DNA of 64,000 nucleotides from CAYXAA01 sp964462985 (GCA_964462985.1 CAYXAA010000014.1:27879-91878), one strand, 5' to 3'. Positions 42,788 to 51,826 are shown, numbered from the stretch's first letter. The notes: a model not told the origin generated them from the letters alone. Program-made: numbers and translations.

Positions 42788-43869
42788 GCGGAAGGCTCGA
42801 CCGGCAGCAGGCCTTCTCCGGCACGCGCCCGGTCGCAGCCCCCCTCGCCTTCGATGCCGGCAAGCTGGCAGATTACCTTAAGAGCACCGTTCCCGGCTTT
42901 GCCGGGCCGCTTGCCGTCCGCCAGTTCAAGGGCGGACAGTCGAACCCGACCTATCTGCTCGAGACGCCCGGCCGATCCTACGTGCTGCGCCGCAAGCCGC
43001 CTGGCACGCTGCTGCCGTCGGCGCACGCCGTCGACCGCGAGTACCGGGTGATGACGGCGCTGGTGCGCGCCGGCTTCCCGGTGCCGAAGACGCTCGTGCT
43101 GTGCGAAGACCCCGGTGTGATCGGCACGGCGTTCTACGTGATGGTCAAGGTCGAGGGCCGCATCTTCTGGGAGCCGTCGATGCCGGGCGCAGCGCCGGGG
43201 GAACGCCGCGCAGTCTACGGCGCAATGAATGCGGCGCTCGCCGCGCTGCACCGCCTCGACCCGGCGGCGCTGGGGCTTGCCGACTTCGGCCGGCCGGACG
43301 GCTACGTCGCGCGCCAGGTTGCGCGCTGGTCGAAACAGTACAAGGCGTCACAGACCGAGACGATCGCCGAGATGGACCGGCTGATCGAGTGGCTGCCCGG
43401 GGCACTGCCACGAGAGAACCCGGCAAGGATCGTTCACGGCGACTTCCGCCTCGACAACCTGATCCTGGCCCCCGACCGGCCGCAGGTCGCGGCGGTGCTC
43501 GACTGGGAGCTCGCCACGCTCGGCGATCCGGTGGCCGACTTCACCTATCACCTGATGCAGTGGATGATGCCGTCGTCGGAAGACGGATCGGGCATCGGCA
43601 CGCTCGCGGGCCTCGACCTCGGTGCGCTCGGAATACCCGCCCTCGACGACTATATCGGCGCTTACGAGGCAGCGACCGGGCTTGCGGTGCGCGAGCACCT
43701 CGACTTCTACCTCGCCTACAACTTCTTCCGCATCGCCGCCATCATGCAGGGCATTGCCGGGCGGGTCCGCGATGGCACGGCAACGAGTGAGAATGCCGAG
43801 GCGATGGCACGCCAGGCCCGGCCGCTGGCCGTGACGGCGTGGCGGTTTGCGGAGAAGGCGGGGGCCTGA
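42784..43869 (+). CDS. Phosphotransferase family protein (APH fold, ACAD10/11-like)
   Basis: A 361-aa kinase-like protein. The nucleotide-binding region is QFKGGQSNPTYLLETPGRSYVLRRKPPG, and the catalytic loop is IVHGDFRLDNLILAP followed by VLDWELATLGDPVADF with the metal aspartate. This is the layout of the aminoglycoside-phosphotransferase-like domain found in ACAD10/ACAD11, where it phosphorylates 4-hydroxyacyl-CoAs; bacterial stand-alone forms may act similarly. The ATG overlaps the upstream hydrolase stop (ATGA), so the two are cotranscribed and translationally coupled. Confidence 0.85.
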   Translation: MSGRLDRQQAFSGTRPVAAPLAFDAGKLADYLKSTVPGFAGPLAVRQFKGGQSNPTYLLETPGRSYVLRRKPPGTLLPSAHAVDREYRVMTALVRAGFPVPKTLVLCEDPGVIGTAFYVMVKVEGRIFWEPSMPGAAPGERRAVYGAMNAALAALHRLDPAALGLADFGRPDGYVARQVARWSKQYKASQTETIAEMDRLIEWLPGALPRENPARIVHGDFRLDNLILAPDRPQVAAVLDWELATLGDPVADFTYHLMQWMMPSSEDGSGIGTLAGLDLGALGIPALDDYIGAYEAATGLAVREHLDFYLAYNFFRIAAIMQGIAGRVRDGTATSENAEAMARQARPLAVTAWRFAEKAGA

Positions 43870-43973
43870 CGCAGTGCCGCAGCCCGCCGGCGGCCCTTGT
43901 ACGGCGCGGTTTTGCGTCGCACATTGAATGAAAACGACTGCCGTGTCGCGCCCGGCGCTTTAGAGGAGAAACC

Positions 43974-44846
43974 ATGACCACACCCCGGGTCGGACTGGCT
44001 CTCGGCGGCGGCGGCGCGCGCGGGATGGCGCATGTGCCGGTGCTGGAGGCCTTCGACGACCTCGGCATCCGCCCCCATGCAATTGCTGGTACATCGATCG
44101 GGGCGATCATCGGCGCCGGATATGCCGGCGGCCTCAGCGGCGAGGATATCCGCGCGCTGGCCGTTGCCACCTTCCGCGACCGCAACGCCGTGCTGGCGCG
44201 GCTGTGGAAGCTGCGGCCGAAGCGGATCACCGATCTGTTCGGCGGTGGCGGGCTGATGCAGTTTGATGCCGGCAAGGTGGTCGAGATCTTTATCGGCGAT
44301 GCCGTTCCCGACACGTTCGAGGCGTTGCGCATCCCGCTCGTGGTGCTTGCCACCGACTACTACGGCTGCCGCGAGGTCAACTTGCGCTCGGGCCCGCTGA
44401 AGCCGGCAATCGCCTCCTCGATCGCCATTCCCGCCCTGTTCCGCCCAGTGCCGCTCGGTGACCGGCTGATGATCGACGGCGGTATCGTCAACCCATTGCC
44501 GTTCGATGCGCTGCCGCAGGATTGCGACCTGCTGGTCGCCGTCGACGTGGTCGGCTCGCCGGTCCCGCGCAAGGGCCGCCGGGTGCCGAGCCTGACTGAC
44601 AGCCTGTTCGGCTCGACCCAGATCCTGATGCAGACCATCATCACCGAGAAGCTGAAGAGCCGGCGTCCGGACATCCTGATCCGCCCGGACATCGAGTCCT
44701 TCCGCGTGCTCGACTTTCTCAAGACGGCGAAGGTGCTGGAGGCGGCCGAACCGCTTCGCGAGGCGGTGAAGCGTGAGCTCGACGCCGCAATCAGAGCCTT
44801 CAACGGCAGCGAACCGCCCCGCCAGCGCACCGTGGAGCAGGCGTGA
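43974..44846 (+). CDS. Patatin-like phospholipase (RssA-like)
   Basis: A 290-aa serine hydrolase of the patatin family. The oxyanion glycine-rich LALGGGGARGMAHVPVLEAF lies near the N terminus, the nucleophile elbow is IAGTSIGAIIGAGYAGG (GxSxG), and the catalytic dyad aspartate is in RLMIDGGIVNPLP (DGG). It is predicted to cleave acyl chains from phospholipids. The ATG follows GAGGAGA. The C-terminal part carries no membrane segment. It stands 104 nt after the APH-like gene. Confidence 0.9.
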   Translation: MTTPRVGLALGGGGARGMAHVPVLEAFDDLGIRPHAIAGTSIGAIIGAGYAGGLSGEDIRALAVATFRDRNAVLARLWKLRPKRITDLFGGGGLMQFDAGKVVEIFIGDAVPDTFEALRIPLVVLATDYYGCREVNLRSGPLKPAIASSIAIPALFRPVPLGDRLMIDGGIVNPLPFDALPQDCDLLVAVDVVGSPVPRKGRRVPSLTDSLFGSTQILMQTIITEKLKSRRPDILIRPDIESFRVLDFLKTAKVLEAAEPLREAVKRELDAAIRAFNGSEPPRQRTVEQA

Positions 44847-44941
44847 GGCCCACGGCGTTGGCGGATTTGTGAAGCCGGCCGCGGTTGAAGGAGGCATCGA
44901 CTGCCGTAGAGTGGGGCTGGGGAACCAAGAAGGGACCGGTC

Positions 44942-45745
44942 ATGCCGCGCATCATCGCCTCGATCCTTCGCCTGTCGCTCCTGGTCATCACATGGCTGCT
45001 TACCTTCGGCGCCTCGGCCTTCGCCGTTTGCCAGCTCATCTCAGACGCGCGGCCGGACGCGTTCCCCGTCATCAAGGCGGCGCTACAGCCCGGCGAGGTG
45101 CAGATCCGCTATCTCGGTCATTCCACCTTCGAGATCGAAACACCGGGCGGCATCATCATCAACACCGACTACAGCGGGGCCTACCGTTCGGAGCGCCTGC
45201 CGCACGTCGTCACAATGAATGGCGCGCATTCGAGCCACTTCACCCTCAACCCCGATCCGGGAATCGAGCACGTCCTGTTCGGCTGGAACCCGGAAGGCGG
45301 GCCGATCGATCACGATCTCATGGTCGGCGACGTCCGGATCCGCAATATCCAGACCAACACCCGCGGCTGGGACGGCACCACCCACCTGCTCGGCAACTCG
45401 ATCTTCATTTTCGAGATTGCTGACCTGTGCATGGCCCATCTCGGTCACCTGCATCAGCGGCTGCTCGAGGAGGACCTGACGCGGCTCGGCAAGATCGATA
45501 TCGTCTTCGTGCCGGTCGACGGCTCGGCAACGCTCTCCCACGACAGCATGATCGCGGTGCTGAAGTCGATCGGCGCCCCCGTGGTGATCCCGATGCACGC
45601 CTTCACCTACGGCTCGCTGCAGGCGTTCTCCGCCCGCATGGCCGAGAACGGCTATACGGTCGAGCTTTCGGAAAGCCCGACCTATCTGGCCCGCCGCACT
45701 ACCCTGCCTGCCAATCCCACCTTCCTGATGCTGCCCGGCATATAG
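44942..45745 (+). CDS. Putative membrane-anchored MBL-fold hydrolase
   Basis: A 267-aa protein with one N-terminal hydrophobic segment (IIASILRLSLLVITWLLTFGASAFAV), probably a signal anchor. The rest resembles UlaG-type metallo-beta-lactamase fold proteins: QIRYLGHSTFEIETPGGIIINTDYSG, then a histidine cluster (MNGAHSSHF), MAHLGHLHQRL, and VFVPVDGSATLSH with VVIPMHAFTYGS. The usual HxHxDH motif is not intact; the AHSSHF stretch replaces it, so catalytic activity is uncertain. The ATG at 44942 has AAGGGA upstream. It follows the patatin gene by about 95 nt. Confidence 0.75.
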   Translation: MPRIIASILRLSLLVITWLLTFGASAFAVCQLISDARPDAFPVIKAALQPGEVQIRYLGHSTFEIETPGGIIINTDYSGAYRSERLPHVVTMNGAHSSHFTLNPDPGIEHVLFGWNPEGGPIDHDLMVGDVRIRNIQTNTRGWDGTTHLLGNSIFIFEIADLCMAHLGHLHQRLLEEDLTRLGKIDIVFVPVDGSATLSHDSMIAVLKSIGAPVVIPMHAFTYGSLQAFSARMAENGYTVELSESPTYLARRTTLPANPTFLMLPGI

Positions 45746-45991
45746 TCGTGGGCGGCGATCGGATGCTGCACCCCATAAAGGATAGCGGAATGAAGGTTGG
45801 CGGTCGAAGCTCGAACCGACGGGACGGCGGCCAGCTCGCTGCCGGGGACCGGACATTCCTAGCCAGGCGTCGAGCTTAACGGGTGACCGTTTCCTCTCGC
45901 TCCGCATCCCTGATTTTATCGCCCCCACGTGATCGGGCTGGAGCCGTTGAGGAATAGCGTCACCCGCGGCCGGTCCGCGTGAAGCCGTCCC

Positions 45992-46477
45992 TCAGCCGCG
46001 GTGGTCGAACAGCTCGCAGAAGCGCCGCAGGTAGAGTGGCCATCCGCCATCGCCGTCGACCCCGGCCCGCACGCCTTCCCAGCCTTCGCCGTGGCGTTCC
46101 AGGTGCCGATGCTCGAGCTCGACGCGGGTCCGGTGGGCCGTCTCTTCAATAAACCGCACCTCCCACTCGCTGGTCCTGGCCGGATCGGTCTCAAGTTGCC
46201 AGCGCGGATTGATGTTCCAGCTCAGGAGAACGCGATAGGGCGGATCATAGGCGAGGACGCGGGCCCAGCGGCACTCGCTGCCGTCAACACCGCGATCATA
46301 CACGTAGCCGCCGACCCAAGGCTCGAACACCGTTTCGGCGACAGCCGCGGAAAGCAAATTGTGTTCGCCCGGCTTGAAGCGGCCGAAATCCTCGGTGAAG
46401 ACCTTGAACGCCCGCTCGATCGGCGCCTCGACCACGATGGCGTGTCTTACGGACGTGTCTGCCGCACGCGTGTTCAT
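45992..46477 (-). CDS. SRPBCC / AHSA1 domain protein
   Basis: A 161-aa protein of the START/Bet v1-like SRPBCC superfamily, AHSA1 branch. It starts VRHAIVVEAPIERAFKVFTEDF, a common pattern of the family, and contains RVLAYDPPYRVLLSWNINP and EWEVRFIEETAHRTRVELEHRHLERHGEGW. Such proteins bind hydrophobic ligands; the ligand is unknown. It is translationally coupled (ATGA overlap) to the ArsR-type regulator upstream, a pairing found very often in bacteria. Confidence 0.92.
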   Translation of the reverse strand: MNTRAADTSVRHAIVVEAPIERAFKVFTEDFGRFKPGEHNLLSAAVAETVFEPWVGGYVYDRGVDGSECRWARVLAYDPPYRVLLSWNINPRWQLETDPARTSEWEVRFIEETAHRTRVELEHRHLERHGEGWEGVRAGVDGDGGWPLYLRRFCELFDHRG

Positions 46478-46800
46478 TGCGTCTCCTCCGATGATTGCTC
46501 GACGACCACCTTGTAGCCTGCGAGCGTCTTGCTCCAGAAGCCGTCGAGTTCCGCTCGAAGCCGTGCCAACCCTTCGGGATTCACCTGGTAGATGCGCCGG
46601 TTGCCAACCGGCGTGTCGGCCACGAGGCCAGCGTCTTTGAGCACCTTCAGGTGCTGCGACACTGCCGGACGGCTGACCGGCAGGCCGCGGGCCAGTTCTC
46701 CCACGGCGGACGGTTTGGCCGCCACGCGGTCGAAGATCATCCGACGGGTCGGATCGCCCAGAGCGGCAAAGCCGTCGACGGTGCCCACATGGTAAGTCAT
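46474..46800 (-). CDS. ArsR-family winged-helix transcriptional regulator
   Basis: A 108-aa ArsR/SmtB-type regulator: FAALGDPTRRMIFDRVAAKP, ELARGLPVSRPAVSQHLKVLKDAGLV with the DNA-recognition helix, and VGNRRIYQVNPEGL in the wing. It lacks the CxC metal motif, so it is not expected to sense arsenic or other metals; it is of the type paired with SRPBCC genes. It probably represses its own operon through the repeats around its start codon. Upstream a TTGACA is present. Confidence 0.93.
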   Translation of the reverse strand: MTYHVGTVDGFAALGDPTRRMIFDRVAAKPSAVGELARGLPVSRPAVSQHLKVLKDAGLVADTPVGNRRIYQVNPEGLARLRAELDGFWSKTLAGYKVVVEQSSEETQ

Positions 46801-46835
46801 GGCTTACGGTAAGTCTCAGCCTACCAATTTGTCAA
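46791..46835 (-). promoter_or_regulatory. Candidate promoter and operator of the ArsR-SRPBCC operon
   Basis: A perfect TTGACA lies at 46835-46830 on the minus strand, but no clear -10 follows at 16-18 bp. Around the start codon, GGTAAGTC occurs twice (plus strand 46791-46798 and 46808-46815, 17 nt apart) and CTTAC at 46803-46807 pairs with each, giving the imperfect palindromes GTAAG-N6-CTTAC and CTTAC-G-GTAAG. This fits an autoregulatory operator overlapping the promoter. Confidence 0.4.
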
Positions 46836-47005
46836 GGATCGTCTATCAACCTCCCGTCCCGACCGAAGCAAAGATCGCGTACGCGGGGGACCGATGACCT
46901 GATTTAAGCCGGGGACGCAGACGTTCATGCGAACGGATCAGGCTCTGGTCGCACCTTCGGGTCGATGACGTTGAAAGGGAGCCGACATCGCCCGGCCAAA
47001 GCCTG

Positions 47006-47485
47006 TCACCGCCGCGCCTGGAAAAAATCCTTCAGCAATGCCCCCGCCTCGGCCTCGCCGATACCGGAGTAGACCTCCGGCGCGTGATGGCAGGTCGGGC
47101 TGGCGTAAAGGCGCACGCCGTGGTCGACGCCGCCGCCCTTGGGATCGGCGGCGCCATAGTAGAGCCGGCGGATGCGGGCGAAAGAAATCGCCGCGGCGCA
47201 CATCGCGCAGGGCTCCAGCGTGACGTAGAGATCACAGCCGGCAAGCCGCTGCGAGCCGAGCTCCCGGGCGGCCGCGCGGATCACCTGAATCTCGGCATGG
47301 GCCGTCGGGTCGGCGAGCTCCAGCGTGCGATTGCCGTCGGCGGCAAGCACCGCGCCGCCCCGAACCAGCACTGCGCCCACCGGCACCTCGCCGCGCGCTG
47401 CCGCCGCGCGCGCCTCGGCGAGCGCAAGGTCCATAAAGCCGGACGCGGTGGGGCGGGGACGACGGACGGGAGGCGGCGCGCTCAT
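47006..47485 (-). CDS. tadA: tRNA-specific adenosine deaminase
   Basis: TadA deaminates the wobble adenosine of tRNA-Arg(ACG) to inosine. The zinc/catalytic motifs are intact: ADPTAHAEIQVIRAA (HAE) and TLEPCAMCAAAI (PCxxC). EARAAAARGEVPVGAVLV precedes them, as usual for the family. I used the ATG at 47485 (159 aa); ATG 47434 would give 142 aa and also fits. The frame is open much further upstream, but that part overlaps the divergent pseudouridine synthase. It is divergent from rluB. Confidence 0.93.
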   Translation of the reverse strand: MSAPPPVRRPRPTASGFMDLALAEARAAAARGEVPVGAVLVRGGAVLAADGNRTLELADPTAHAEIQVIRAAARELGSQRLAGCDLYVTLEPCAMCAAAISFARIRRLYYGAADPKGGGVDHGVRLYASPTCHHAPEVYSGIGEAEAGALLKDFFQARR

Positions 47486-47579
47486 GACGGCGCACGCTAC
47501 CGCATTTCGGCGCGCCCCGCATGACATCCGGACCTGTTTTCCGCTTTCGGGGTTAGGGTCGCTCTGATATGACGCGGCC

Positions 47580-49109
47580 ATGACGAAAGACGACAGACCA
47601 ATCGGCGCGCGGGGCGGCAAGCGACCGGGCAAGGGATCTCGCGTGGATCGGCCGGCCGCGGCGCGGCGGCCAACCTCCGACGCCGCGAACACGCCGGCGC
47701 GGGCGCACAGGGCCAAGGCCCACGGCGCCCCCGGAACCAAGCCCTTCCGCGGCAAGAAAGCGTCAGGCAAGTCCGGTGCCGCCAGGCCGCCGCGGCCGTC
47801 GCTGGCGCCGGTGAGAACTTCTGCCTTCGAGGGCGAACGGATCGCCAAGGCGATGGCGCGCGCGGGTCTGTGCTCGCGCCGCGAGGCCGAGGACTGGATC
47901 CGCGCCGGCCGGGTTTCGGTCAATGGCACCGTGCTCGAGACGCCGGCGCTCACCGTGACGGCGAGCGACGAGGTTCTAGTCGACGGTCAGCCGCTGCCGG
48001 CGCGCGAACGGACCCGGCTGTGGCTCTATCACAAGCCGCGCGGGCTGGTGACGACGACGCACGATCCAGAAGGCCGCGAGACCGTGTTCGACCACCTGCC
48101 GGACGATCTTCCCCGGGTGATGGCGGTCGGCCGGCTCGACATCAACACTGAGGGCCTCCTCCTGCTGACCAACGACGGCGGACTGTCGCGGATCCTGGAA
48201 CTGCCGGCAACGGGTTGGCTCCGACGCTACCGGGTGCGCGCGTACGGCCGGGTCACCCAGGCCCAGCTCGATGCGCTCGCCGACGGCATTGCGATCGACG
48301 GCGTGCTCTACGGCGCGATCGAGGCGAGCCTCGACAAGGAGCAGGGCGACAACGTGTGGCTAACCCTTGGCCTGCGCGAAGGCAAGAACCGCGAGGTCAA
48401 GCGCGTGCTCGAGCACCTCGGGCTCACCGTCAACCGCCTGATCCGGGTGTCGTTCGGGCCCTTTCAGCTCGCCGATCTCGCCGAAGGCGAGGTCCGCGAG
48501 ATCCGCGGCCGCGTCCTGCGCGACCAGCTCGGCGAGCGGCTCGCCGAGGAGGCAGGCCTCGACTTCGACATCCCGCCGCAGGAGTCTCCGGCGGCGAAGA
48601 CGGCACCAGCAACCGCGCCGAAGGGCCGCCGGCGATCCGGCGAGTGGCTGTCGGCGAAGGAAGGCAGCGCGGCCGTGGCCGGTCGCAAGACGCGCAAGGC
48701 TGACCGACCGGAGAGGACGGCGGGCAGCGGCCGCCCCGCTGGCAGCCAGCCGCGGCCCGGTCGGCGCGAGCGCGCCGCAGCTGCCGCGGACGAGAGCCGA
48801 GCGCCACGGCCAGCCAGGCCGCAAAAGGTGTCGCCGCGCAGCGCCTTCCGCACCACCGCTCCCCAGCGTTCCCGCCGCGAAGACCAGGCGCCGCCGCCGG
48901 CACCGGCTCGGCGCATCTGGGGCGAGGACGGCGAGATGCTGGAGGACAAGCGCCAGAACGAGCGCACGGCCCGTCCGGCCGGCAAGACGGCGTCCGGCCG
49001 CAGCGGCGGCCCGAAGGCCAGGCCAGAGCGTGACGGCGGCGAGCGTCCGACCGGCCGCGGCGGCAGGCCGGCCGGGGGGCGACGGCCCGGCGGGCCCGCC
49101 AAGCTGTGA
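47580..49109 (+). CDS. rluB: Pseudouridine synthase of the RluB/RsuA family with long disordered tails
   Basis: A 509-aa protein for 23S/16S rRNA pseudouridylation. The N-terminal 80 residues are basic and low complexity; then an S4 RNA-binding domain (ERIAKAMARAGLCSRREAEDWI), and the catalytic GRLDINTEGLLLLTNDG with the active aspartate, TTHDPEGRETVFDHLP and EGKNREVKRVLEHLGL. After residue about 320 a further 190 residues rich in Arg, Ala, Pro and Gly follow with no folded pattern. RluB is the best match; RluE/RluF are alternatives. The end overlaps rsmD. Confidence 0.88.
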   Translation: MTKDDRPIGARGGKRPGKGSRVDRPAAARRPTSDAANTPARAHRAKAHGAPGTKPFRGKKASGKSGAARPPRPSLAPVRTSAFEGERIAKAMARAGLCSRREAEDWIRAGRVSVNGTVLETPALTVTASDEVLVDGQPLPARERTRLWLYHKPRGLVTTTHDPEGRETVFDHLPDDLPRVMAVGRLDINTEGLLLLTNDGGLSRILELPATGWLRRYRVRAYGRVTQAQLDALADGIAIDGVLYGAIEASLDKEQGDNVWLTLGLREGKNREVKRVLEHLGLTVNRLIRVSFGPFQLADLAEGEVREIRGRVLRDQLGERLAEEAGLDFDIPPQESPAAKTAPATAPKGRRRSGEWLSAKEGSAAVAGRKTRKADRPERTAGSGRPAGSQPRPGRRERAAAAADESRAPRPARPQKVSPRSAFRTTAPQRSRREDQAPPPAPARRIWGEDGEMLEDKRQNERTARPAGKTASGRSGGPKARPERDGGERPTGRGGRPAGGRRPGGPAKL

Positions 49110-49663
49110 GGATCATCGGCGGCCGGTTTCGCGGCGCGGCGCTGGCCACGCCGTCCGGCCAGGGAACACGCCCGACCAGCGACCGTCTGCGTGAAACCAT
49201 CTTCAACATCCTGATCCACGGCCTCGGGGATCCGGTGACAGACGCCCGCGCGCTCGATCTTTTCGCCGGCACCGGCGCACTCGGTATCGAGGCGCTGAGC
49301 CGCGGAGCAAGAACGTGTCTGTTCGTCGAAGAGGCGGTCGAGGCGCGCGGTCTCATCCGCCGCAACATCGAGACGCTCGGCCTCAACGGTGTCACAAGGA
49401 TCTTCCGCCGCGACGCCACCCGATTGGGATCGGCCGGCACAATCGAGCCGTTCAATCTCGTCTTCCTCGATCCGCCCTATCGAAAAGGCCTCGGCGAGCA
49501 GGCGCTCGCCTCGGCGCGCGGCGGCGGCTGGCTGAAGCCCGGTGCGGTGCTGGTGCTGGAAGAAGACGCCCGCGCGCGGGTGGAGCCGCCCGAAGGCTTC
49601 GAGCTGCTTGACCGGCGCAACGCCGGCGACAGCCAGATCCTGTTCCTGCGCACGACCGGCTGA
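49106..49663 (+). CDS. rsmD: 16S rRNA (guanine966-N2)-methyltransferase
   Basis: RsmD methylates G966 of 16S rRNA with S-adenosylmethionine. The 185-aa protein starts MRIIGGRFRGAALATPSGQGT-like sequence, has TRPTSDRLRETIFNIL, the SAM-binding ALDLFAGTGALGIEALSRGA and the catalytic NLVFLDPPYRKGLG. The start is a GTG at 49106 that overlaps the rluB stop (GTGA), indicating coupled translation with another rRNA modification enzyme. Confidence 0.96.
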   Translation: MRIIGGRFRGAALATPSGQGTRPTSDRLRETIFNILIHGLGDPVTDARALDLFAGTGALGIEALSRGARTCLFVEEAVEARGLIRRNIETLGLNGVTRIFRRDATRLGSAGTIEPFNLVFLDPPYRKGLGEQALASARGGGWLKPGAVLVLEEDARARVEPPEGFELLDRRNAGDSQILFLRTTG

Positions 49664-49732
49664 CGGGCTCCAGCGTCGGCGATGGCCTCTGCCGCATGAA
49701 GGTGGTCCGCCAGGTGCGGCAGGTCGTGCCGG

Positions 49733-51826
49733 TCACTGCAACCAGCGGGCGGCCGGTGACGCGCCGCCGTAGGCCGTGCGCTGCAGGTATGTCGCTTCGG
49801 CCGTCTCTTGTCGCCGCGCCGGGATCGTCAGCTCGTCGGCCGGCCTTGGCTGACCGAGCAGGAAACCCTGGGCCTCGTCGCAGCCTTCCTCGCGAATGAC
49901 CGACAGCTGGGAGGCCGTCTCGATGCCTTCGATCAGCACCGGTACGTCAAGGCTGCGGCCGAGCGCAAGCACGGCCCGAATGATCGCCATCGACTGCGGA
50001 TCGGTCTCGATGTCGACCAGGAACGACTTGTCGAGCTTGATCTTGTCGAAGGGGAAGGTCCGTAGCGTCTCCAGCGACGAATAGCCGGTGCCGAAATCGT
50101 CGAGCGCGACGGTGACACCGAGTGCCTTGATCTGGCGCAGCGTGTGCAGCGAACGCTGCTTGTCGCGGACGATGGTCGACTCCGTGAGTTCCAGTTCGAG
50201 CCGTCTGGGCGGAAGGCCGGTCTCCACAAGGATTTCGTGGATCTGGCGCGCCAGATTGGGCTGGCAGAACTGCATGGGCGACAGGTTCACCGCAATCTTG
50301 TACGGCGGCTCCCAGCCGGCGGCCTCACGGCACGCAGTCCTCAGAACCCATTCGCCGATCTGGGTGATGAGGCCGTTGTCCTCGGCAAGCGGGATGAACT
50401 CCGACGGCGGGATGTAGCCATGGACGGGGTGCTTCCAGCGCGCCAGCGCCTCGAAACCACGGATCTCCCCTGTCGAGACCGCGGTCTGGACCTGGTAGTG
50501 CAGCTCCAGATCACCTTGCTCGATGGCACGCTTCAGGTCGCCGCTCAGCGAACGCTGGCGCCGGATGGTCTCGTCCATCGAGGTTTCGTAAAAGCAGACC
50601 GACAGAAGGTTGTCGACCTTGGCGCGGTACATGGCGAGGTCGGCATTGTTGATCAGCGTATCGGCGTCCCTGGCATCACGCGGATAGATCGCCACGCCGA
50701 GACTCGCGCTGGTCATCGTCTCGAACTCTTCGATCACGAACAGAGCGGTCAGGGCCGATTCCAGCCGCGCCACGAAGTCCTCAAGTTCATACGGATGGCG
50801 GAAGCGCTTGATCGCCGCGAACTCGTCGCCGCCGATCCGCGCGACGAACTCGCCGTCTCCGACCTGTTCGGCAAGGCGCTGCCCCAGCCGGCGCAGGACC
50901 TCGTCGCCGATGCGATGGCCCCGCACGTCATTGATCACCTTGAACCGGTCGAGATCGATCCCGACCACGGCCACCTGTGAGCCCAGCCGGTCTGCCACCG
51001 CGAGGTCATGCGCAAGCTGGTCGGTGAAGCTCGCGCGGTTCGGCAGACTGGTGAGCTGGTCGAAAAGCGCCATCTGGCGGAGCCTGCGGTAGTGCGTGCG
51101 CCGCGAACGGATGTCGATCATGTAACTGACGAGACCGGCGCCCAGGATGATCGAACAGGCGAGCGCAACGGCGAGCGCCATGGCCTGGATCGCCTTCGGG
51201 TCACTCTGATTGGCGGCAGGTCCGAGCGGCGTGACCGTCACCGCGGTCATCGCCGTGAAATGCAAGGTAACGATTGCCAGCATCAGCAGCGACGCGGACA
51301 CCACCACGTGCCGCTGAAAACTCCGGCGCAGCAGCGTTTCCAACGACGCCGCGGCCAGGGGGACGACCAGCACCAAGGCGGCGATCACATAGGCCGGATC
51401 CCATTCCAGAATGCCGTGGACACGATACGCCCGCATCCCGGTGAAATGCATCGCCGCGATCGACAGCCCGAGCAGGCCACCCCCGATCACCGGCGCGAAG
51501 CGGCTCAGCCGGCAGGTGGCGATCATCAGCGACACGCAGGCTCCGACAATCGCGACCACCAGGGAGAGGATCGTCAGGACGGGATCGAAGCTGACCGGCA
51601 CGCCCGACTGATAGGCCAGCATGGCAACGAAGTGCGTGCACCAGATCGAGGCGCCGGCGGTGATGGAACCGAGAAAGGCCCAGCCGAGGCGTTCGGCGCC
51701 CTCCAGAGCCTGTGCCTGCATCACCAGCTTGGTCGTGGACCAGCAGCCGAGAATGCAGATGATGGCGGCAACCGTCACCAACCAGAGATCGTGATCGGTT
51801 GCAACGCAGCTCAAGACGCCGAACAT
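49733..51826 (-). CDS. MHYT-GGDEF-EAL c-di-GMP signalling protein
   Basis: A 697-aa membrane protein. The MHYT sensor has seven hydrophobic segments with its signature histidines in WCTHFVAMLAY (H65), AAMHFTGMRAY (H127) and VTLHFTAMTAV (H189), thought to bind copper or sense O2/CO/NO. Then come an intact GGDEF (332-336; no RxxD inhibitory site) and an intact EAL (FEALARWKHP, EAL 459-461; NLSPMQF; LELTES; DDFGTGYSS). Both cyclase and phosphodiesterase activity are possible. It converges on rsmD. Confidence 0.95.
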   Translation of the reverse strand: MFGVLSCVATDHDLWLVTVAAIICILGCWSTTKLVMQAQALEGAERLGWAFLGSITAGASIWCTHFVAMLAYQSGVPVSFDPVLTILSLVVAIVGACVSLMIATCRLSRFAPVIGGGLLGLSIAAMHFTGMRAYRVHGILEWDPAYVIAALVLVVPLAAASLETLLRRSFQRHVVVSASLLMLAIVTLHFTAMTAVTVTPLGPAANQSDPKAIQAMALAVALACSIILGAGLVSYMIDIRSRRTHYRRLRQMALFDQLTSLPNRASFTDQLAHDLAVADRLGSQVAVVGIDLDRFKVINDVRGHRIGDEVLRRLGQRLAEQVGDGEFVARIGGDEFAAIKRFRHPYELEDFVARLESALTALFVIEEFETMTSASLGVAIYPRDARDADTLINNADLAMYRAKVDNLLSVCFYETSMDETIRRQRSLSGDLKRAIEQGDLELHYQVQTAVSTGEIRGFEALARWKHPVHGYIPPSEFIPLAEDNGLITQIGEWVLRTACREAAGWEPPYKIAVNLSPMQFCQPNLARQIHEILVETGLPPRRLELELTESTIVRDKQRSLHTLRQIKALGVTVALDDFGTGYSSLETLRTFPFDKIKLDKSFLVDIETDPQSMAIIRAVLALGRSLDVPVLIEGIETASQLSVIREEGCDEAQGFLLGQPRPADELTIPARRQETAEATYLQRTAYGGASPAARWLQ

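Noticed and set aside
45810..45835. Possible tRNA on the minus strand (GGTTCGAGC)
   Set aside because: The flanking bases do not form a T-arm and no cloverleaf is possible.
47486..47953. Long N-terminal extension of tadA on the minus strand
   Set aside because: It is antisense to the coding start of the divergent pseudouridine synthase gene and has no family resemblance; TadA proteins are about 150 residues.
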